Source of the DNA: an uncultured Acetatifactor sp.
Lineage (GTDB): Bacteria; Bacillota; Clostridia; Lachnospirales; Lachnospiraceae
Reading direction: 5' to 3'
DNA: 64,000 nucleotides
NCBI GenBank assembly: GCA_910577235.1
Contig: CAJTMX010000026.1
Coordinates: forward strand, 1 to 64,000
Within the stretch, counting starts at the first letter, position 1, and each line of letters starts with the position of its first letter. A program made the position numbers and the translations under genes. This document shows positions 1 through 7,327 of the stretch, piece after piece. The notes under the pieces were generated by a model. The model did not search any database and had not been told where the DNA came from. It was given only the letters and a program-made list of their open reading frames with translations.

Positions 1-311
1 ACACGCGGGGAAGCCAGCGCAGCATGGGGGTAAATTACCAGAAACTCGGAAAAGAACTGATGTCAACCGATGAATTGGCGGTGATGGACGGCGGCAAGTG
101 CATCTTGCAGGTGCAGGGCGTAAGGCCGTTTTTCAGCGACAAATTTGACATTACCAAACATCCGCAATATAAATACCTGCTGGATTCCAGCAAGAAGAAC
201 GCTTTTGATATTGCAAAATATCTGAGCCGGAGATTGACCGTCCGACCGGACGACGTTTTTGAAAGCTGTGAACTCGAAGCGCCGCCCGCGTCTGATGCAC
301 CCGCCGATTGA
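1..311 (+). CDS. VirD4/TraG-like conjugative coupling protein, C-terminal end (5' partial)
   Basis: The reading frame is open to the window edge, so this is the last 102 or so codons of a longer gene. The stretch from MSTDELAVMDGGKCIL through GVRPFFSDKFDI is the conserved C-terminal signature of the VirD4-like coupling ATPases of Tn1549-type elements. The coupling protein brings the relaxase-DNA complex to the membrane transfer channel; the ATPase core and membrane anchor lie outside the window. The stop codon sits inside the arm of a strong intrinsic terminator. Identification is by family resemblance of the tail only, but the context of VirB6, PrgI and VirB4 downstream agrees. Confidence 0.85.
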   Translation, partial: TRGSQRSMGVNYQKLGKELMSTDELAVMDGGKCILQVQGVRPFFSDKFDITKHPQYKYLLDSSKKNAFDIAKYLSRRLTVRPDDVFESCELEAPPASDAPAD

Positions 312-335
312 CTTTTCAACCGGCGGGCTTTTTTT
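300..335 (+). terminator. Intrinsic terminator between coupling-protein gene and maff2
   Basis: The arms CCCGCCG (300-306) and CGGCGGG (321-327) pair, with an inner TTGA/TCAA extension, and seven T follow at 329-335. The hairpin overlaps the stop codon of the coupling-protein gene. The next ribosome binding site starts about 30 nt later and no promoter is visible in between, so transcription of the downstream genes must pass this signal. Confidence 0.8.
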
Positions 336-378
336 GTCCCTATCCAACCAATCACAACAAATTTAAGGAGGAAAATGT

Positions 379-594
379 ATGGAATTTTTTACGAGCGCAA
401 TCGACACTTTGAAGGTACTGGTTATCGCGCTGGGCGCTGGCCTTGGCGTGTGGGGCGTTATCAACCTGCTGGAAGGTTACGGCAACGACAACCCTGGCGC
501 GAAATCGCAGGGCATGAAGCAGCTTATGGCCGGCGGCGGTGTTGCCCTGATTGGGATGCAGCTTATTCCTCTGCTGGCAAACCTGTTCGGTTAA
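379..594 (+). CDS. Maff2-family small membrane protein
   Basis: This 71-residue protein has two hydrophobic helices (about residues 11-31 and 47-69) separated by a short Gly/Asn-rich loop, which matches the Maff2-type mobile-element proteins always found between VirD4 and VirB6 in this ICE family. Size and position resemble the VirB2/TrbC pilin-like or VirB3-like membrane components of other secretion systems, but that role is inference. The AAGGAGG ribosome binding site at 365-371 serves the ATG at 379; the ATG at 375 is in another frame and too close to it. Confidence 0.82.
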   Translation: MEFFTSAIDTLKVLVIALGAGLGVWGVINLLEGYGNDNPGAKSQGMKQLMAGGGVALIGMQLIPLLANLFG

Positions 595-608
595 GGCAGG
601 GATAGCCT

Positions 609-1478
609 ATGCTGAACATCCTCGACATAATCAAAGACTGGATCAAGGAAATCCTGCGGGAGTGCATCATGGGCAACCTGGACGGGATGTTTGACCAGAT
701 TAACAATGAAGTCGGGGAGGTTGCGGCGAATGTGGGGACGACCCCGGCGGCATGGAACGCCGGGGTCTTTTCCATGATCCGCAATCTGAGCGATACAGTC
801 GTGGTGCCGGTTGCGGGGATCATCCTGACCTTTGTCCTGTGCTACGAACTGATTTCGATGCTGATGGAAAAGAACAACTTCCACGACTTTGAAACCTTTG
901 CACTGTATAAGTGGATTCTGAAAGTGTTTGTGGCTGTGTATCTGGTCACGCACACCTTTGACATTACAATGGCGATTTTTGAACTGGCGCAAACGGTAGT
1001 ACAGCAAAGCGCCGGTGTGATTACCGGCACGACCAGCATAGATTTTGCGGCTGCGCTGGGCGATGTTGCCGCCCAACTGGAAACGATGGAGATTGGGGAG
1101 CTTTTCGGCCTGCTGGTGGAAACCATGCTGTTAAAAATCACCATGCCGGTGCTGTCGTTCTGCGTCATGCTGGTGCTGATCGGGCGCATGATAGAAATTT
1201 ACATCTATTGCTCGGTGGGCGCAATCCCCTTTGCAACGATGGCAAACCGGGATTGGGGGCAGATGGGCAACAACTATCTGCGCGGTCTTGTGGCGCTTGG
1301 GCTGCAAGGCTTTTTCATTATGATCTGCGTTGCGATTTACGCCGTACTGGTGGGACAGATTGGGAGCGCTGACAACATCCACATCGCTATCTGGCAGTGC
1401 GCGGGCTATACTGTGCTTTTGTGCTTCTCCCTGTTCAAAACCGGAGCGGTCAGTAAATCAATTTTTAACGCGCATTGA
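609..1478 (+). CDS. VirB6/TrbL-like channel protein (CD1112 family)
   Basis: A 289-residue polytopic membrane protein with an amphipathic N terminus and at least five hydrophobic segments (around residues 60-82, 100-118, 175-198, 225-250 and 255-275). Length, the N-terminal start and its location straight after maff2 match the CD1112-type VirB6/TrbL-like proteins of Tn1549-class elements, which are taken to form the inner-membrane part of the mating channel. The start lies 14 nt after the maff2 stop with only a weak ribosome binding site, so translational coupling is likely. Confidence 0.85.
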   Translation: MLNILDIIKDWIKEILRECIMGNLDGMFDQINNEVGEVAANVGTTPAAWNAGVFSMIRNLSDTVVVPVAGIILTFVLCYELISMLMEKNNFHDFETFALYKWILKVFVAVYLVTHTFDITMAIFELAQTVVQQSAGVITGTTSIDFAAALGDVAAQLETMEIGELFGLLVETMLLKITMPVLSFCVMLVLIGRMIEIYIYCSVGAIPFATMANRDWGQMGNNYLRGLVALGLQGFFIMICVAIYAVLVGQIGSADNIHIAIWQCAGYTVLLCFSLFKTGAVSKSIFNAH

Positions 1479-1493
1479 GGAGGTGGGAACGGA

Positions 1494-2066
1494 TTGAAAG
1501 AATACAGCATCATCCTTGCCGACCCTCCGTGGGCCTACAAGGTATGGGCAAAAAAAGGCATGGGACGCACGGCAGAAAACCACTACCCCACCATGCACAT
1601 CAAAGACATTCAGACTTTGCCAGTGGGCAGGCTGGCGGCAAAAGACTGTGCGCTGTTTTTATGGGTCACAATGCCTACGCTGCTGGAAGCCTTTTCTGTC
1701 ATTAAGGCGTGGGGCTTCACTTATAAAACCGTGGCGTTTGTATGGGTGAAGCAGAACCGGAAATCCCCCTCCCTCTTTTGGGGGCTGGGACACTGGACAC
1801 GCGCCAATGCGGAATTGTGCCTGCTGGCAACAAGGGGAAGCCCGAAACGCCAGTCCGCCGCCGTCCATCAGGTGATTGTATCGCCGGTGGAGCAGCACAG
1901 CAAAAAGCCGGATATGATTCGGGAGCGGATTGTTTCCCTGATGGGCGATCTGCCCCGTGTGGAACTGTTTGCCCGCCAGAGAGTCCCCGGCTGGGACGCA
2001 TGGGGAAACGAGGTGGAACCAAGCCCCGGACTGGCGGAGGAATTAACCCATGAAAATTTACCGTAA
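1494..2066 (+). CDS. MT-A70-family DNA N6-adenine methyltransferase
   Basis: The 190-residue protein begins with a classic DPPW catalytic motif at residues 10-13, the hallmark of MT-A70-type adenine-N6 methyltransferases, and contains the later NAELCLLATRG strand typical of the fold. No restriction endonuclease gene is next to it, so it is an orphan methylase. Protection of transferred DNA against host restriction is the plausible job, but the target sequence is unknown. The start is a TTG at 1494 preceded by GAGGAGGTGG (1477-1486), 15 nt after the virB6-like stop. Confidence 0.88.
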   Translation: MKEYSIILADPPWAYKVWAKKGMGRTAENHYPTMHIKDIQTLPVGRLAAKDCALFLWVTMPTLLEAFSVIKAWGFTYKTVAFVWVKQNRKSPSLFWGLGHWTRANAELCLLATRGSPKRQSAAVHQVIVSPVEQHSKKPDMIRERIVSLMGDLPRVELFARQRVPGWDAWGNEVEPSPGLAEELTHENLP

Positions 2067-2084
2067 AGGAGGGAGCGAATTTAT

Positions 2085-3389
2085 ATGGACACTGAAAAAC
2101 TGCGGCGGCAGTTAATCGACCGTATCACGGAAAATTACAACGAATACCGCGCCAATCTGCTGTTAAAAGACCGGCAGGAACTGATTGACGGCGCAGGCAG
2201 GATTGCCGACACCGCCCTTGTATTCCAGCACATGGCCGACCGAAGCTATAAAGACGGCGAACTGGAATACCTTTTGAAATTCCAGAACCCTTTGGAGGTT
2301 GTCACCGAGCATTGGGCGGACTATGAGCTGATGCCGGATGTGCTGGACACGCTGATTGCAGACGCAACCGACCGCCAGGACGATTTGACCCTGTTCCCGC
2401 TGGCAGCGGACGCGCCGGCGCAGAAGCCGGACAGCCTGCGGAAGTTTCTGAATGTAGACCTGGAAACCGTCCTGCCCCAGATTATGAAGCAGAAAACCGC
2501 CTTTTACCAGACAGACCTAAACTATGCGCTGGATGCCATGCGGGAGGGCGCAGCGTCCGGTGACCCGGCAAAGCAGAACTTCGTCCTGATTTTCCGGCAG
2601 AGCGGCGTGGAGTGCTTAAATGAGCGCGATATGTTCATCGGCGGCACACGCAGCTTTAACACGCTGCAATTCTACCACACGCAGACCCGCGAGCCGGTTC
2701 TGGCCTATTCGGTGGAACTGACCGGCAGCGATAAGGACAGCTTGCGCGGCAACCTCTACCAGCAGGACAACCACCGCCTTGCGGAATATGCAGGGCGCGC
2801 CGCCTCCCCCTATACCGATGTGACTGTCACATTTGCCGGGGGAAAAGAAGTGCGGCTCCCGGAAAAGGAATTTCACTATGAAAAAGCCGCAAACCTGAAA
2901 TATCTGCACGGCAGCATTAAGGAGGTTCGCAATGAAGCGGAGGACGAAACCGTGGTGCAGGGGGCGGTCAAACGGGAACACGACCGCCGGAGGGAAATGC
3001 CCAGGGGCTATTTTGCCGTCCACCTGCAAGCGCTGGATGAACAGCGGATTCAGGCCGAAGCAGACCGGCTATCGGCCGCGCTCACGGACTTAAAACAGCC
3101 CAACTCGCCGGACAAGGAGCAGTTTATGGCGGAAATCTCGGTGTATTTCCTGCCACTGGCTTCCCAGCATGATATGAACCGGCTCTATGAAAAGGTACAG
3201 AAGCAGGTGGGAAAGCCGGTATATTTTCTCCCGCCGGACGACACGGGAAAGCGGTATATCGCCATGCGGCGGGAGGAACGCACACAGGAGCAGCCGGAAC
3301 GCAAGCCCTCTATCAAGGCCCAGCTTTCCGCAAAGCCCGTCCCCGGCGATAAGCCCGCTACAAAAATCAAAGACCGGGAGGTGAGATAA
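2085..3389 (+). CDS. Conserved ICE protein of unknown function with YodL/DUF3849-like regions
   Basis: This 434-residue soluble protein belongs to the conserved set of Tn1549-type elements but I cannot assign a function. The N-terminal 100 residues (with ELEYLLKFQNPLEVV around residue 60) are acidic and helical; the middle resembles the small polyvalent-protein domains (DUF3848/DUF3849/YodL type) that also occur in the giant helicase of these elements; the last third is highly charged. Its C-terminal tail carries KPSIKAQL, one of five copies of a K-P-S-I/V-x-x-x-L motif in this element. It lies in the transfer operon, with a GGAGGGAG ribosome binding site, and its TAA directly abuts the ATG of prgI. 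Confidence 0.6.
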   Translation: MDTEKLRRQLIDRITENYNEYRANLLLKDRQELIDGAGRIADTALVFQHMADRSYKDGELEYLLKFQNPLEVVTEHWADYELMPDVLDTLIADATDRQDDLTLFPLAADAPAQKPDSLRKFLNVDLETVLPQIMKQKTAFYQTDLNYALDAMREGAASGDPAKQNFVLIFRQSGVECLNERDMFIGGTRSFNTLQFYHTQTREPVLAYSVELTGSDKDSLRGNLYQQDNHRLAEYAGRAASPYTDVTVTFAGGKEVRLPEKEFHYEKAANLKYLHGSIKEVRNEAEDETVVQGAVKREHDRRREMPRGYFAVHLQALDEQRIQAEADRLSAALTDLKQPNSPDKEQFMAEISVYFLPLASQHDMNRLYEKVQKQVGKPVYFLPPDDTGKRYIAMRREERTQEQPERKPSIKAQLSAKPVPGDKPATKIKDREVR

Positions 3390-3809
3390 ATGCCCTTTGT
3401 ACCCGTACCCAAAGACCTTGCCAAAGTAAAAACAAAAGTGGCGTTCAATCTGACAAAGCGCCAGATCGTCTGCTTTGGCGGTGGCGGGCTGGTGGGCGTC
3501 CCCGCCTACATCTTTACACGCGGCAGCATCGGCAACGAGCCGGCGGCTCTCCTTATGATCGGCCTGATGCTGCCCTTTTTCTTATTTGGCATCTATGAAA
3601 AAGACGGTCAGCCGCTGGAAGCAATCCTGCGGCATATGATACGCGCAAAATTCCTTTGTGCAGGGACACGCCCGTACCAGACCGACAACCTGTACGCCGC
3701 CCTTTCGCGGCAGACCAAGGAGGTATTGACGATTGAAAACAAAACAGCAGGCAAAGCAGGCCAAAAACCTGCAAGTGGCAAAAAAGGAACTGAAAAAAGA
3801 AAAGTCTGA
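3390..3809 (+). CDS. PrgI-family membrane protein
   Basis: A 139-residue protein that starts MPFVPVPKDLAKVKTKVAFN, the characteristic beginning of PrgI-family proteins, followed by two membrane helices (about residues 28-46 and 50-68) and a basic tail. PrgI proteins accompany VirB4 ATPases in Gram-positive type IV secretion and are thought to be VirB3-like inner-membrane subunits. The start codon follows the previous stop without a gap, and the last 77 nt overlap the virB4-like gene. Confidence 0.9.
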   Translation: MPFVPVPKDLAKVKTKVAFNLTKRQIVCFGGGGLVGVPAYIFTRGSIGNEPAALLMIGLMLPFFLFGIYEKDGQPLEAILRHMIRAKFLCAGTRPYQTDNLYAALSRQTKEVLTIENKTAGKAGQKPASGKKGTEKRKV

Positions 3810-6210
3810 CTTAAAGGCCACCCTGCGCCTGACCCCGGACGCAAAATTAAGCAGCCGGGACAAACGGCGGCTTGCGGCATCGGTCAGCAAGGCAAAGCGG
3901 GACGGCAGGCTCCCCAAGACCGCCCAGCAGACCATCCCCTACCAGGAAATGTGCCGGGACGGTATCTGCATCATTGGCGACCGCTATTTCACCAAGCAAA
4001 TCCAGTTTTACGATGTGAACTACCAGCTTGCACAGAACGAGGACAAGAACCTGATTTTTGAGAACTACTGCGATTTCCTCAACTATTTTGACAGCTCCAT
4101 CAAAGTCCAGCTTTCTTTCCTCAACCAGCGGGCCGATATGGAGGAATACCAGAAGTCCATCCATATCCCGGAGCAGGCCGACGATTTCAACGGCATCCGG
4201 CGGGAATATTCGGGGATGCTCAAAGGCCAGCTTGCCAGGGGGAACAACGGCCTGACAAAGACCAAGTACATCACCTTTGGCATTGAAGCGGACAGCCTGA
4301 AAGAAGCAAAGCCCCGCCTGGAACGCATTGAAGCGGATGTGCTGGCGAATTTCAAGGTGCTGGGCGTCCGCGCCCACTCGTTAGACGGCTATGAGCGTCT
4401 GGCAATCCTGCACCGGATGTTTCACCCGGCGGATAACCAGAAATTTAAGTTTGCCTGGGACGCCATCTGGAAAACCGGGCTTTCCAGCAAGGACTTCATC
4501 GCGCCGGACAGCTTCACATTCAAGTCCGGCCAGTATTTCCAGATTGGCAGAACCTACGGCGCGGTATCGTTCTTACAAATCCTCGCCCCGGAACTGACCG
4601 ACCGTATGCTGGCGGATTTCCTCGACCTGGAAAACAGCATGGTGGTGACGCTGCACATCCAGTCCATCGACCAGAGCGCGGCAATCAAGAACATCAAGCG
4701 CAAGATTACCGACCTCGACCGCATGAAGATTGAGGAACAGAAAAAGGCAGTCCGGGCAGGGTACGACATGGACATCATCCCGTCCGACCTTGCCACGTTC
4801 GGCAGCGAAGCAAAGACGCTTCTGGAAGATTTGCAGAGCCGCAACGAGCGGATGTTCCTTGTGACCATGCTGGTGATGAACCACGCCGGGACGCGGCAGA
4901 AGCTGGAAAACAACATCTTCCAGGCGGCGGGCGTGGCGCAGAAATACAACTGCGCGCTGCGCCGTCTGGACTACCAGCAGGAGCAGGGCCTGATGTCCTC
5001 CCTCCCGCTGGGCCTTAACCAGATCAGCATCCAGCGGGGCCTTACCACATCCAGCACCGCGATTTTCGTGCCGTTCACCACCCAGGAGCTTTTTATGAAC
5101 GGCGAAGCGCTGTACTACGGCCTGAACGCCCTCTCCAACAACCTGATTATGGCCGACCGGAAGAAGCTGAAAAACCCCAACGGCCTGATTTTAGGCACAC
5201 CCGGCAGCGGCAAATCCTTTTCCGCCAAGCGGGAAATCACCAACGCCTTTCTGATTACCCCGGACGATATAGCCATTATCGACCCGGAACAGGAATATTC
5301 GCCCCTTGTACAGCGGCTGGGCGGGCAGGTGATTGACATATCCCCCGCCTCCGACCAGTACATCAACCCGATGGACTTGACCCTCAATTACAGCGAGGAC
5401 GACAACCCCCTGACCTTAAAAAGCGATTTTATCCTTTCCCTGATGGAGTTGATTGTGGGCGGCAAGTCCGGCCTGGAACCGGTGGAAAAGACGGTGGTTG
5501 ACCGCTGCGTCCACATGGTATACCGGGATTACCTGCAAGACCCCAGGCCGGAGAAAATGCCGGTGTTAGGCGACCTCTATGAACTTCTGCGGAAACAGCC
5601 GGAGCAGGAAGCGCAAAGGCTGGCTACCGCGCTGGAAATCTACGTCACCGGCAGCTTAAATGTGTTCAACCACCAGACCAACGTGGAAATCAAGAGCCGG
5701 ATTGTCTGCTATGTGATTAAAAACCTGGGCAAGCAGCTTAAAAAATTCGGGATGCAGGTGGTTCAGGATCAGGTGTGGGGACGGGTCAGCGAAAACCGGG
5801 AAGCCCATAAATCCACCCGGCTCTACATTGACGAGATGCACCTGCTTCTCAGGGAGGAACAGACCGCCGCCTATACCGTTGAGATTTGGAAACGGTTCAG
5901 AAAATGGGGCGGAATCCCGACCGGGATTACCCAAAATGTCAAGGACTTGCTGGCAAGCCGGGAAATTGCGAACATTTTTGAAAACAGCGATTTTATTTAT
6001 ATGCTGAACCAGGCAGGCGGCGACCGTCAAATCCTGGCAAAGCAGCTCAATATCTCCCCGCACCAGCTTGGCTATGTGACCAACTCCAATGCCGGCGAGG
6101 GGCTTTTGTTCTATGGCAACGTGATTATCCCATTCGTTGACCATTTCCCCAAGGACACGGAACTCTATTCGATCATGACCACCCGCCCGGAGGACTTGGC
6201 GGAACAGTAA
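3733..6210 (+). CDS. VirB4-like conjugation ATPase
   Basis: The 825-residue protein contains the Walker A motif GTPGSGKS near residue 488 and the Walker B region LYIDEMHLL near residue 698, with the spacing and length usual for VirB4/TraE ATPases that energise type IV secretion. The basic N terminus is followed by the long VirB4 N-terminal domain. The start is a TTG at 3733 preceded by AAGGAGGT; it lies inside the end of prgI, so the two genes are probably translationally coupled. A nearby in-frame ATG with a comparable ribosome binding site was not seen. Confidence 0.95.
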   Translation: MKTKQQAKQAKNLQVAKKELKKEKSDLKATLRLTPDAKLSSRDKRRLAASVSKAKRDGRLPKTAQQTIPYQEMCRDGICIIGDRYFTKQIQFYDVNYQLAQNEDKNLIFENYCDFLNYFDSSIKVQLSFLNQRADMEEYQKSIHIPEQADDFNGIRREYSGMLKGQLARGNNGLTKTKYITFGIEADSLKEAKPRLERIEADVLANFKVLGVRAHSLDGYERLAILHRMFHPADNQKFKFAWDAIWKTGLSSKDFIAPDSFTFKSGQYFQIGRTYGAVSFLQILAPELTDRMLADFLDLENSMVVTLHIQSIDQSAAIKNIKRKITDLDRMKIEEQKKAVRAGYDMDIIPSDLATFGSEAKTLLEDLQSRNERMFLVTMLVMNHAGTRQKLENNIFQAAGVAQKYNCALRRLDYQQEQGLMSSLPLGLNQISIQRGLTTSSTAIFVPFTTQELFMNGEALYYGLNALSNNLIMADRKKLKNPNGLILGTPGSGKSFSAKREITNAFLITPDDIAIIDPEQEYSPLVQRLGGQVIDISPASDQYINPMDLTLNYSEDDNPLTLKSDFILSLMELIVGGKSGLEPVEKTVVDRCVHMVYRDYLQDPRPEKMPVLGDLYELLRKQPEQEAQRLATALEIYVTGSLNVFNHQTNVEIKSRIVCYVIKNLGKQLKKFGMQVVQDQVWGRVSENREAHKSTRLYIDEMHLLLREEQTAAYTVEIWKRFRKWGGIPTGITQNVKDLLASREIANIFENSDFIYMLNQAGGDRQILAKQLNISPHQLGYVTNSNAGEGLLFYGNVIIPFVDHFPKDTELYSIMTTRPEDLAEQ

Positions 6211-6223
6211 AGGAGGGTAAGAT

Positions 6224-7327
6224 TTGGAACACAATCAGGAAATTATGGAGCAGTTTTTGAAGCTGCTTTCGGAAAACGGGCGGGCGGGACAGTCAGAGGA
6301 TTTGTCCCGCCTGCTGTTCTATATGGATGGCATGAACCGCCAGCTTGACGCGGTGCGCCAGGAATTGCAGACCGTCAGGGTACAGCTTGCACAGGCCCAG
6401 GACACGCCGCAGAAAACCGTCTTGCAGGGCATGGTGGACACGCTGCAAAGCAAAGTCCAGCAGGCGCAGGAAAAGCTGGACGGCCTGCGGGAGAAAATCA
6501 TGCAGTGCGCCGCCAACGCGGTAGAGGGTTTCAAGCGCGTGGGCGTGACTGCGCTGGATAAGGCGGTTTCCGCTATGGGCATCCACAAGACGCTGGAAGC
6601 GGTTCAGCAGAATATCAGCGGTTCCCTGGCCGATGCCAGAAAGAACATTGAGAAAATAGAAACCCTTGGCCACGAACTCCGCAGCGTGGGCGGGCATCTG
6701 AAAAACGCAGGGCGCGCCGTGACCGGCAGGGAAACCCAGGCCGTGGACGGCGGGCAGGAGGGGCGCTTCCAGGCCGCTGTCCTTGCCCCCATGCGGACAG
6801 TCCACAAGATGCTCTCCACCATGAACAATGCCACCCTTGCGGCAATCGGCAGCGTGGAACGGCTGGAAACGGCAGCGGAAACCGTGCGGGAAGCCAAAAA
6901 GCCCCCTGTCCAGCAGACGGAGAATGAGGAAAAAGAGCCGGAACACAAGGAAGAACCCACGGAAAACCAGCACCGTGAGAAACCCTCCATCCGGCAGACG
7001 CTGACAGAAAAAAAGGAGCCTATGAACGCAAGCGATATTTTAGGCGACCCTGCCCGCGTCAAAATGTTTGACACGGTTTTAGAGGAATCCTGCCGCCAGT
7101 GGTGCGACTGCATCAATGATGCCCCGGAACGTGCCAGCGGCAAAGGCTTTGCGGCCTTTTTCTATGAGGTCTTTGAACAAAAAGAGCAGGAATACAAAGC
7201 CGAGTTAAAGGCCGACACGCGCTCTGAAAAGCCCTCCATCCGAAAAGCGCTGAACGAGAAAAAGGCCGAAGCCGCCGCCCGCCCTGCCCCGGAGCCGGAA
7301 CGTAAAGCGCCGGAGGCCGCACGGTGA
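6224..7327 (+). CDS. DUF6674-family ICE protein
   Basis: The 367-residue protein has an N-terminal coiled-coil-rich region with DLSRLLFYMDGMNRQLDAV (around residues 27-45) and a central HELRSVGGHLKN segment, which I recognise as the DUF6674 family found after VirB4 in these elements. A second module (about residues 266-320, rich in Trp, Cys and Phe) is flanked by two copies of the KPSIR-type motif (near residues 254 and 335), suggesting a duplication of a tail domain. The start is TTG at 6224 after AAAGGAGGGT. The function is unknown; it is expected to be cytoplasmic. Its end overlaps the next gene by 4 nt. Confidence 0.75.
   Translation: MEHNQEIMEQFLKLLSENGRAGQSEDLSRLLFYMDGMNRQLDAVRQELQTVRVQLAQAQDTPQKTVLQGMVDTLQSKVQQAQEKLDGLREKIMQCAANAVEGFKRVGVTALDKAVSAMGIHKTLEAVQQNISGSLADARKNIEKIETLGHELRSVGGHLKNAGRAVTGRETQAVDGGQEGRFQAAVLAPMRTVHKMLSTMNNATLAAIGSVERLETAAETVREAKKPPVQQTENEEKEPEHKEEPTENQHREKPSIRQTLTEKKEPMNASDILGDPARVKMFDTVLEESCRQWCDCINDAPERASGKGFAAFFYEVFEQKEQEYKAELKADTRSEKPSIRKALNEKKAEAAARPAPEPERKAPEAAR

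Noticed and set aside
1494..2066. Restriction-modification system around the MT-A70 methylase
   Set aside because: Neighbouring genes are conjugation components; no endonuclease candidate is present.
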